A DNA stretch of 47,731 nucleotides from NCBI GenBank assembly GCA_025210965.1, contig JAOAQY010000159.1, positions 1 through 47,731 of the forward strand, given 5' to 3'. This document shows positions 27,853 through 35,094 of the stretch, piece after piece. Below the pieces are notes generated by a model. It was not told the origin of the DNA. It searched no databases and saw nothing but the letters and a program-made list of their open reading frames with translations. The first letter of the stretch is position 1, and every line of letters begins with the position of its first letter. Origin of the DNA: Tissierellales bacterium (lineage in GTDB: Bacteria; Bacillota; Clostridia; Tissierellales; JAOAQY01). The translations under genes and the position numbers were made by a program.

Positions 27853-29268
27853 TTATTCAGCCATTTCTTCAGACTCTGCCTTGGCACTAATCTCTGCAAA
27901 GAATGGATCTTCACCTTCTAGTCCTTTGGCTTTTCTAATTTTTTCAATCTCATTTTTCCACTTAGTCTGATCTTCGATATTTCCTAATATCTTAGCTTTC
28001 ACCCAACGATCTCTGAGTGTTTCTATTCTAGTCTTATCAATATAGTTAAATTCATCATCTTGAAATAATTTTGCATACATCTCAAATGATTCTTCGTTTC
28101 TCATCAGTTTATCGTCAATATAAAAATTCTGTGGCCCTATCTTGTATCTTGGGTCCATCATATCAGTAGAATCTCCAGACAAAAGCATCTTTGCAACCTC
28201 TAATGCATCAAATCCTCTAGTGTTTATATCAGGTTCCACTCCTACATGATTTATAGTATTTTTATTTGGTGAATAAAAATGATCAATAGTAACCTTTAGC
28301 ATATCGTTGTTTGAAAGAGGATACATCACTTGAACACTACCTTTTCCAAATGACAAATTCCCTACAAATGTCGCTTTTTGGTAATCCTTAAGAGCTCCAC
28401 TAAGCACTTCTGAAGCACTAGCGCTATATGGATTTATAAGTACTATGACTTTTCCATCACCTATATCTCCTAAATTCACACCAGTTTCAGCACTTTCTCC
28501 TTCGCGCCCCTTTATCACTACAACTTTTTTAGAATCAACAAAATAACCGGCTAATACGCGCGCGGCCCATAAATAACCTCCGCCATTACTCCTCAAGTCA
28601 AAAATCCAGCTATCCACATTTTCTTTTTTTAATGCTTCAACCGCATCTCCAAAATGCTTAGGAGTCTCATTTCCAAACGTATTTATATCTACATAACCTA
28701 TGTGATTATCCAATACCTCATGCGTAACTTCGGGCACTTGAATTTTAGCTCTAGTAACTTCCAGCTCAAAAATCTCTTCTCCACGCTTTATTTTAAGCAT
28801 TACTTTAGTACCAGGCTCTCCCATAGTCTTAGCAGCTGCTTCTGCATAAGAAGCTCCTTTCAAATCATAGCCTCCTGCACCTATTATTATATCGCCTTCT
28901 TTTAGTCCAGCTTTTTTTGCAGGTGAGCCCTCTATAGGGCTGGTAATCATCATTCCCTGCTCTATCATTTCAATATAAACCCCTATTCCAGAAAACTCAT
29001 TTTCAATTCCGTCTATGAAATCTTCATATTGTTCTCTGGTTTGATAAACTGTATAGGGATCTTGATATCCTTCTAAAATCTCATCTATCGTCGATTTCGC
29101 CAATTTTTCTTCTGGAATTTCCTCTACATATGCCTGTTTCAAAATGTTTCTTATTTCGCCCATCATTTCTGGTGGCGCATCCTCATTTGCTGCAAAAACC
29201 GGTGCTCCAGCACTTACAACCATTGTTCCTGCTAGCAACATAGCTATCAATTTTTTCGCTTTATTCAT
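27853..29268 (-). CDS. Exported S41 C-terminal processing peptidase (CtpA-like)
   Basis: A 471-residue serine protease. It has a signal peptide (1-27), an N-terminal helical region, a PDZ domain (about 90-170, 'GIGVYIEM', 'SPAKKAGLKEGDIIIGAGG') and the S41 catalytic domain. The catalytic Ser is in 'NPYSASASEVLSGAL' (282-288) and Lys309 in 'SFGKGSVQ'; 'FDLRSNGGG' is the conserved strand. A 110-residue C-terminal extension, helical and charged, follows the domain. It cleaves near protein C-termini outside the membrane. It follows an SLH-like exported protein by 21 bases and may mature surface proteins of this region (inference). Confidence 0.95.
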   Translation of the reverse strand: MNKAKKLIAMLLAGTMVVSAGAPVFAANEDAPPEMMGEIRNILKQAYVEEIPEEKLAKSTIDEILEGYQDPYTVYQTREQYEDFIDGIENEFSGIGVYIEMIEQGMMITSPIEGSPAKKAGLKEGDIIIGAGGYDLKGASYAEAAAKTMGEPGTKVMLKIKRGEEIFELEVTRAKIQVPEVTHEVLDNHIGYVDINTFGNETPKHFGDAVEALKKENVDSWIFDLRSNGGGYLWAARVLAGYFVDSKKVVVIKGREGESAETGVNLGDIGDGKVIVLINPYSASASEVLSGALKDYQKATFVGNLSFGKGSVQVMYPLSNNDMLKVTIDHFYSPNKNTINHVGVEPDINTRGFDALEVAKMLLSGDSTDMMDPRYKIGPQNFYIDDKLMRNEESFEMYAKLFQDDEFNYIDKTRIETLRDRWVKAKILGNIEDQTKWKNEIEKIRKAKGLEGEDPFFAEISAKAESEEMAE

Positions 29269-29289
29269 AAGTCCGATCCCCTTTCTGCT

Positions 29290-30324
29290 TTAATTATCGG
29301 CATTATTTTCAAAATCTACAGAAAAACTAAATGTAGAACCATTCTCTGCATCACTCATTATATAACTGCCACCAATTTTTATTGTAATAGCATCTAATAC
29401 TTTATCTTCTATAGTTAAATCTTTCAATTTAGGTTCTTCTATATTCATTAAAATCTTATATTTTCCACTAGATTCTCTAATTACATCTGCTACCACTAAA
29501 TGATAATCATCACTTGGAAAATACTTAGCTATTGTAATTTCAAGTTCTATAGCTCCTGTCTCTTTATTTTTATTCGCTTTAGAAAAAATTCCTTCTGAAA
29601 AAGCTTTTCCCTCATGTATAGTGTAAAATATATCATCCAAAGCCTCATCTGTTTTTTCTACCTCTGTATTATTTTGTTCCTCAATATTTTCTTTTGTGCG
29701 ATCAGCACGCTCTTTTTCTATTTTTTCAAGTTCTTCTATTCTCTGTTTTTCAGAAATTTTATCCTTAACAATTCTTTCTATTCTCTGCAAAACTATGATT
29801 CCCTGAGCGTAAGTAACTCTTTCATCTGGTTTAAATTCGGTTTCACTATAACCTCGCAGTATATGCTCTGCACTTAGAACATTTATAGCCCTTTGTTCCT
29901 CTTCATTTAAATCAATTATATCTATAAATTTCTTAGGTTCATCATTATCAAATTCAATATCATATTCCTCTAGAGACTCTATTGTATCAACTGCTAATTG
30001 TTTTCTCGTCAAATTATTTTCCCAAATACCAACAATCTCAACATCCCCATCTCTACTCTTATCCTCTTTCACATCTACATTATTCAGGTTTAAAAGCATC
30101 GATTTCATGGCCTTCTGATATAATCTCTTCTCCATTTGCCTATCTAATAAGTCAACCGACAGCGTCCCACTATAATCATATAAATACTCACTATAGAACT
30201 TTTTATCAATAAGTGGTTCAGCCCAGTGCTTATAATCTATATTCGTTGCCAAAGCGCTCTCTGCACAAATAGCAAATATCAACACTAATAATAATACTAT
30301 TTTTCTAATATCAAAGCACCTCAC
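29290..30324 (-). CDS. Exported protein with degenerate SLH-like repeats, unknown
   Basis: A 344-residue protein starting at a GTG (30324) 7 bases after GGAGG, with a signal peptide ending about residue 26. One SLH-like motif is 'IDYKHWAEPLIDKKF' just after the signal, and another is 'LSAEHILRGYSETEFKPDERVTYAQGIIVL' (compare L-x-x-x-G-I-I-x-G-Y-x-D-G-x-F-x-P-x-x-x-V-T-R-A). A Lys/Glu-rich coiled segment follows, then a C-terminal beta domain. The SLH repeats are divergent and may not bind wall polymer. It is in one unit with the S41 protease. The family is not otherwise recognised. Confidence 0.65.
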   Translation of the reverse strand: MRCFDIRKIVLLLVLIFAICAESALATNIDYKHWAEPLIDKKFYSEYLYDYSGTLSVDLLDRQMEKRLYQKAMKSMLLNLNNVDVKEDKSRDGDVEIVGIWENNLTRKQLAVDTIESLEEYDIEFDNDEPKKFIDIIDLNEEEQRAINVLSAEHILRGYSETEFKPDERVTYAQGIIVLQRIERIVKDKISEKQRIEELEKIEKERADRTKENIEEQNNTEVEKTDEALDDIFYTIHEGKAFSEGIFSKANKNKETGAIELEITIAKYFPSDDYHLVVADVIRESSGKYKILMNIEEPKLKDLTIEDKVLDAITIKIGGSYIMSDAENGSTFSFSVDFENNADN

Positions 30325-30433
30325 CCACTCACCTCCTAAAACCTTGGGTTTAGCATTTTCAAATACCATACTTAATTATATCATCAAATGGGCACTTAGA
30401 TATTTCATTCCTATTACAAAAAATATTTTTTGA

Positions 30434-31183
30434 TTAATATCCCTGATCTTCTATCCATTTTTTTATACTATCTGGATCAATTGTGAGCTTCCCTAAATCT
30501 CTATTTTTGCTGACATAAGCAACAAAGCTTCCCTTATATAGAATTTGTGGTGGATTTTCTGCAGACTCGTTGAATGCACTGACATCAGAACTTTTATCTC
30601 CATAAACCCCACTTTTATTCCAGATACTCATATTACTACTCTCCATACCATAATCTCCTAGTGTATTGAATATCGAATTTGGTGCCGTCTGGTCAGAAAT
30701 GAGTTGTCCCAAATATTTTCCCTCACCATCGACTAAATACATTTCGCCTTTTTCCTCTTCATCCATTTCCTCCGCATCCTTCGCATCTACCTCAACCTGC
30801 GATTCTGTTTGATTTGTATTTTGTGTTTGATGTATTATAATTCCAGATAGTGAAATCAAAAGACCAAAAAATGAAAACAATGATATTAAAAAAATTCTTG
30901 TTTTTCTCTTTTCCAAATCAACTTCCGCTTTATCAAAATCATGTCCACAATTTGGGCAAATCTCTATTATTTGAGCCAATTTGATTGCACATTCAGGGCA
31001 ATGCTTCGTTTCAACCTCTCCCTTTATACGTTTTAAAACCGCACCACAAGAACAAACTGTACCATGCTTCATTTTATATCCATCATAAGATATGTCTAAA
31101 TCTTTTCTCTTTATTTTATATTTTTTCTTGCAAGTTTCACACTCCCCATAAACATGGGTCTGATCTTCATTTAAAAAACGCAC
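30434..31183 (-). CDS. Zinc-ribbon membrane protein with exported C-terminal domain
   Basis: A 249-residue protein. The cytoplasmic N-terminus has Cys pairs of two or three zinc ribbons ('CETCKKKY', 'CSCGAVL', 'CPECAIKLAQIIEICPNCG'). One membrane helix (about 94-115) leads to an acidic linker and a C-terminal domain. That domain resembles the repeated '...YLG-L....P-S..N..G.YG....' motif seen in several Gram-positive surface proteins ('SIFNTLGDYGMESSNMSIWN'). A GTG start at 31183 follows GGAGGAG. Zinc ribbons inside and a sensor-like domain outside suggest signalling or assembly, but no function is known. Confidence 0.7.
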   Translation of the reverse strand: MRFLNEDQTHVYGECETCKKKYKIKRKDLDISYDGYKMKHGTVCSCGAVLKRIKGEVETKHCPECAIKLAQIIEICPNCGHDFDKAEVDLEKRKTRIFLISLFSFFGLLISLSGIIIHQTQNTNQTESQVEVDAKDAEEMDEEEKGEMYLVDGEGKYLGQLISDQTAPNSIFNTLGDYGMESSNMSIWNKSGVYGDKSSDVSAFNESAENPPQILYKGSFVAYVSKNRDLGKLTIDPDSIKKWIEDQGY

Positions 31184-31489
31184 CTTGACTCCTCCAGTAT
31201 TTTTAATCTTAATTTTGATTTAAAATTCACAAAACAACTTTACACTCTTCTATACCTATTATACAATAAAACCAGAATATATTTTATTGATTGTTCTGAA
31301 AATTCTATATTACATTTTCATGTCAATTTGTAAAAACATTCAAATTCGAGTAAGTTTTTTGATAAAATTTACGATAACAATAGTAACTATACCAAAGCAC
31401 GAGTTCCTCTGAATCAAGAACTCACATATAAGACAAGGATGTCTTAAATCTATTATAGCACGGATGGCTTTGAAACTAGGAGGGAAACC
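31184..31489. other. Intergenic region with the transglutaminase gene leader
   Basis: About 306 bases between divergent genes. A TG-A-TAAAAT element (31360-31368) could be an extended -10 for the plus-strand gene. The structured leader at 31392-31472 follows. I see nothing else supportable in it. Confidence 0.5.
31392..31472 (+). ncRNA. Structured 5' leader, candidate cis-regulatory RNA
   Basis: A three-way junction. The closing stem is CAAAGC (31393-31398) with GCTTTG (31467-31472). The first arm is GAGTTC (31401-31406) with GAACTC (31418-31423) and an 11-base loop. The second arm is TAAGACA (31429-31435) with TGTCTTA (31440-31446) and loop AGGA. The structure ends 5 bases before the AGGAGGG ribosome site of the transglutaminase gene. 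It does not match any riboswitch consensus I can recall. Confidence 0.45.
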
Positions 31490-32635
31490 ATGAAGCGTTT
31501 CAAAAGCTTTAGTATTATTCTAACTTTATCTCTTATTTTACTTTTACCGATTACTGTTTTTGCAGTAAATAACAATCAATTCAAAACCTATCCTGATCAA
31601 GTAGTAGATTCTCTACAAAAAGGATGGATATTTGAATTTAATAACGAGATAAATCCAATAACAGTAAATTCAAATAACATATACATCGAAGACCGAAATG
31701 GACAACATATAGATTTAGATTTAGGCATAACAAATTACAACAATGAGTCTAATGTTTTAATCATATATCCTAGCAAACCATATAAAAATTTTTGCGAGTA
31801 TACTTTGTATATAGATAGAAATTTAGAATCTGTCGATGGCGAAGCTCTAGATATGCCTATAAAGCTAGTATTTAAAGTTGAGGTTTCAAAAAAAAACATA
31901 CCCACTTCTATAAAAACTGTAATAAAAGATAGCTTAATAAATTCTGAAAAAGAAGTCGATTTAAAAAATTTCAAAATTAATTACAAAGATGTGCGTTTGT
32001 TAGTAGATGAGGTTCTAGACTCATCTCCCGAAATTTTCCATTATGATCATTATAAAATCTATTTTGATCCTGAAACTGAATATGCGAAGTTTATAAGGTT
32101 GTATTACACTGAATCTCATAAAACCCAACTATATCAGCGTAATAAATTGCAAAACACCGCTGGAGCTGCCGTTTTTAGTCGAAAAGAACTATATGCTGAC
32201 GATATACAATTAATAAGTTCTCTATATGATTTTGTTTTATCAACTGCAAACTATTATCCTGAAAGCGAAAATTCAGTAAATGCTTATGGCACACTCATAG
32301 AAGGACGTGCTTGCTGCAGTGGTTATGCAAAATCATTGCAACTCCTTCTAGACGAAGCAGGATATGAAACTAAGCTCGTAAAAGGTTATGGTAAAGAAGA
32401 AGCTCACATATGGTTAAAGGCCAAAGTAAACAACATTTGGTATCACTTTGATCCAGCTTGGGATGATTCAAACAATTCTCCAGTCAGACGTTACTTTATG
32501 CTTTCAGAAGAAACTATACAGAAAGATCATACAATCGTCTCTAACACAAATACTATATACGAAGTACATGATGATGACGGTCTTAAATATATAAAAAATC
32601 TCAAAATTGATTTTTATGATGAAGGCGATAATTAG
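31490..32635 (+). CDS. Exported transglutaminase-like protein with N-terminal Ig-like domain
   Basis: A 381-residue protein with a signal peptide (1-25), an SbsA-type Ig-like domain (about 30-130, 'VVDSLQKGWIFEFNNEINP') and a transglutaminase-like domain (about 150-345). The triad is Cys276 in 'EGRACCSGYAKSLQLLL', His306 in 'EEAHIWLK' and Asp321 in 'WYHFDPAWDD'. The family includes cross-linkers and cysteine proteases or amidases; the substrate is unknown. It is the only plus-strand gene in the 27-47 kb surface block. It ends at the 108-bp inverted-repeat element. AGGAGGG precedes the ATG. Confidence 0.88.
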   Translation: MKRFKSFSIILTLSLILLLPITVFAVNNNQFKTYPDQVVDSLQKGWIFEFNNEINPITVNSNNIYIEDRNGQHIDLDLGITNYNNESNVLIIYPSKPYKNFCEYTLYIDRNLESVDGEALDMPIKLVFKVEVSKKNIPTSIKTVIKDSLINSEKEVDLKNFKINYKDVRLLVDEVLDSSPEIFHYDHYKIYFDPETEYAKFIRLYYTESHKTQLYQRNKLQNTAGAAVFSRKELYADDIQLISSLYDFVLSTANYYPESENSVNAYGTLIEGRACCSGYAKSLQLLLDEAGYETKLVKGYGKEEAHIWLKAKVNNIWYHFDPAWDDSNNSPVRRYFMLSEETIQKDHTIVSNTNTIYEVHDDDGLKYIKNLKIDFYDEGDN

Positions 32636-32655
32636 TATTTAATATTGGTATTTAA

Positions 32656-32763
32656 AAACAGCTACAGACTAAAGGCATTGTGATGTGACCCCTAAAAGTT
32701 AGATTCTTAGTTCTAACTTTTAAGGATCGGTTCATTATCGCTCTCAGTCCATAGCTGTTTTTT
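32656..32763. repeat. 108-bp imperfect inverted-repeat element or bidirectional terminator
   Basis: Ends are AAACAGCTA (32656-32664) and TAGCTGTTT (32752-32760). Inside are GACT/AGTC, GTGAT/ATCGC (with one GT pair), TGACC/GGTTCA (one bulge) and a perfect 11-bp hairpin, TAAAAGTTAGA (32693-32703) with TCTAACTTTTA (32712-32722). The whole is one long imperfect hairpin with T-runs at both ends. TATTTAA occurs on both flanks (32649-32655 and 32764-32770), as a target duplication would. It lies between convergent genes. Confidence 0.6.
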
Positions 32764-34337
32764 TATTTAATTTCAAATTCGTATTTAAAATCTTTAGATA
32801 AATTTCTCCCTTTTATATCCTTTAATTTTGAATTTAGTAAAATGTAATATCTTCCTCTTTCACTAAAAAGCTCATCGTGCTCCAATTCCATTTCTTTCGA
32901 ACCTTTCTTTATTGATGGGATAACTCTTATAATATCTTTTACTTTTTCACTTTCATCATCAACTCTAACTACATTTATATTTCCATCTAGACTCGATACA
33001 TCAATCTCTTCATTGAACTTTATTACCCAAACCTTTTCTTCATTTACATCCTTTGTTTGAAACTCTATCCGTTCATAAGAACTTAAATTTGGATTTTTAT
33101 CAATCAAAACATCACCCCAATTGACTGCAACCCAGCCCTCTTTCTTGTACTCAGAATCATAAAACAAGACTTTATATCTATTGTATCCATTTTGTAAATA
33201 AGGTCCTTCTAACACATACATAGGAGTTCCTACACTCACTCCGCCAATTACCCTCCAGTTATCATCCTTATCCCTTAAATTCAATCCGTTTCTACAAATG
33301 AGAACTTGTCCCCATTCATAGTCATTCAAATCTCCATAATGTATTTCATTTGGTAAATCAAACGTTCTACTAGCGCTTGGTAACCCAGACTTAGGAAGTT
33401 CAAGTTTATCTATCTCTGTAATTTCAGTATCAAATCGAGTTTCTGCAAAATAAATAACTCTATCTTGATAAGCATAAGGCTTTGTCCAAGAAGCCTCATC
33501 ATTTGGATTATTTACTCTACTCCATCCATTGTATGCCCATATCGTAAAGTACCAACTTTCTAATATATTAGGATCGTTTTTGCCAATTCTAGGAATAACA
33601 GGCCTTGATCCAAGTGCGTATCCCCATTTTCCAAGAAGAATATCTGCCCCTTTCTCTATGTTATAATCTATATCATATTTTAACCTCTCAACATCATAAT
33701 ATCCAGAATCTATTTGAGATTGAGATGGCGTAACTTGCATTATTCCATATCCTCCATCAAAACTTATCACTGGCTTACCATTTCTAAATTGAAGCCAGTT
33801 ACTCTCTGCATACGCTATTGATTTTAATATCACTGACGGAATTCCTCTATTTTTAGCAGCCTTTTCTATTTTATTTTCTATAATCGCCTTATCTGGGTTC
33901 TCATAATATTTTGTATCCTCTACTCCCTTAGTCATAAGTTTAGGCAATTCGTACTCTACAGGCTCACTTAATTCTATTTTGTCATCGTTTTTTAAAACAT
34001 ATACCTTTTCAGCTCTGTCATAAAATGCATTCGAAAAATAATCATCATTGTATAACGGATATGCTATCCAAAAACCATTTTCATCAATTCCGTATATCCC
34101 TTTGTAGAATTCTTTATAGAATCCTTCAACTTTAACACTTAAAACACCAGCACTTCCAAACGTTTTTTCTATCTCTATTTCTTCAAAATTATCATCACTA
34201 TCTAAATCTATCTCTTCAACAAATTTTTGACTCTTTTCAATTTCCATTTCAATCATCAGTTCACCCTCATTAGCAAAAACTCCTGTTGGAAATAGTAAAG
34301 CAAATAAGATAGCTATACAAACAAGTTTGATTTTCAT
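32763..34337 (-). CDS. Exported lytic transglycosylase with SH3b and SbsA Ig-like domains
   Basis: A 524-residue protein with a signal peptide (1-22), an N-terminal beta region (25-130), an SLT/lysozyme-like domain (about 150-295), an SH3b-like domain (about 340-415) and a C-terminal SbsA-type Ig-like domain (about 420-524). Catalytic Glu178 is in 'IAYAESNWLQF', followed by 'GGYGIMQVTP'. It cleaves peptidoglycan between MurNAc and GlcNAc. The Ig-like domain repeats that of the transglutaminase protein and the two neighbours at 38.6 and 43.1 kb. AAGGAG precedes the ATG. It has its own transcript, as a terminator lies upstream. Confidence 0.9.
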   Translation of the reverse strand: MKIKLVCIAILFALLFPTGVFANEGELMIEMEIEKSQKFVEEIDLDSDDNFEEIEIEKTFGSAGVLSVKVEGFYKEFYKGIYGIDENGFWIAYPLYNDDYFSNAFYDRAEKVYVLKNDDKIELSEPVEYELPKLMTKGVEDTKYYENPDKAIIENKIEKAAKNRGIPSVILKSIAYAESNWLQFRNGKPVISFDGGYGIMQVTPSQSQIDSGYYDVERLKYDIDYNIEKGADILLGKWGYALGSRPVIPRIGKNDPNILESWYFTIWAYNGWSRVNNPNDEASWTKPYAYQDRVIYFAETRFDTEITEIDKLELPKSGLPSASRTFDLPNEIHYGDLNDYEWGQVLICRNGLNLRDKDDNWRVIGGVSVGTPMYVLEGPYLQNGYNRYKVLFYDSEYKKEGWVAVNWGDVLIDKNPNLSSYERIEFQTKDVNEEKVWVIKFNEEIDVSSLDGNINVVRVDDESEKVKDIIRVIPSIKKGSKEMELEHDELFSERGRYYILLNSKLKDIKGRNLSKDFKYEFEIK

Positions 34338-34364
34338 GTTAATCTAACTCCTTTCTCAAAATTT

Positions 34365-34408
34365 AAAAAGCTCTAACCCTAAATATGTACTATTCTAAGG
34401 TCAGAGCT
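34365..34408 (-). terminator. Terminator after the secA operon
   Basis: AGCTCTGACC (34408-34399) pairs with GGTTAGAGCT (34378-34369), with one wobble, across a 20-base loop, then a short T-run. It separates the secA unit from the transglycosylase gene. Confidence 0.75.
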
Positions 34409-34415
34409 AAATTGA

Positions 34416-35084
34416 TTATTCGTTAACTACAACTCGCTTCGTATTAAACACTTCTTCTACTATCTTCAATTTTACATTATCGTCTTTTTTGAGTTTCGAA
34501 ATATCTTTTTTAGATTTTAGTTCAACACTGCCTTCTTCAATTAAGAAATTTGCAATTTCTCTGAAATCATTTATTTTCATACCAGTCGTATTTAATATAT
34601 GCTTGACAGGTCCCTGAACCAATCCATTACTATTAACAATAAGAGTCAAAAGCAAGTTCATCTTTTCATGATGTTTAAGTTCAAATCTTAGAGTATTTAC
34701 CATAGCTCGTTCTTCCTCATCGTATTCAAACAAGTCTTCTGGTTTTTGTATAGGCATCTTGTATTTATAAACACCCTCATTTCTGTCTACTTCTATTAAT
34801 TGATAATCCTCTAAAAGTTTCAAATCATCTTCGATATTCTGAGGATACTTCTTGCCAATCTTAACAAGAGCTTTCATTTTTTCAACTTTCATTACAGGGT
34901 GCTCTTCTCTCTTTGGTGCAACATTAGATTCTAAAAAATCAACTGCTGCCTGCCCTTTAAGCTCATTTTGATTTACCAATGAAATCATAGCATAAGTAAA
35001 AACAGTACTAGTTGGCATGTATCTAACCCACAAATAATCGTTTAACTCTCTCGGCAATTGTATATTTATATTATTCTCTGACAT
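34416..35084 (-). CDS. Unknown 222-residue cytoplasmic protein, tightly coupled to secA
   Basis: A soluble helical protein with no signal or membrane segment. The first part ('INIQLPRELNDYLWVRYMPTSTVFTYAMISLV') looks like a helical or winged-helix domain. A middle stretch has beta strands ('YQLIEVDRNEGVYKYKMP'), and the C-terminus is helical ending 'KIVEEVFNTKRVVVNE'. I do not recognise the family. Its ribosome site AGGAGG overlaps the stop codon of secA (10-base gap), so the two must be made together. A role as SecA partner is inference; in B. anthracis, small genes slaP and slaQ play such a part beside secA2. Confidence 0.75.
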   Translation of the reverse strand: MSENNINIQLPRELNDYLWVRYMPTSTVFTYAMISLVNQNELKGQAAVDFLESNVAPKREEHPVMKVEKMKALVKIGKKYPQNIEDDLKLLEDYQLIEVDRNEGVYKYKMPIQKPEDLFEYDEEERAMVNTLRFELKHHEKMNLLLTLIVNSNGLVQGPVKHILNTTGMKINDFREIANFLIEEGSVELKSKKDISKLKKDDNVKLKIVEEVFNTKRVVVNE

Positions 35085-35094
35085 AATCTTCCTC

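Noticed and set aside
31392-31489. c-di-GMP or purine riboswitch in the transglutaminase leader
   Set aside because: The arms and junction bases do not match the GEMM or purine consensus; kept only as an unnamed structured leader.
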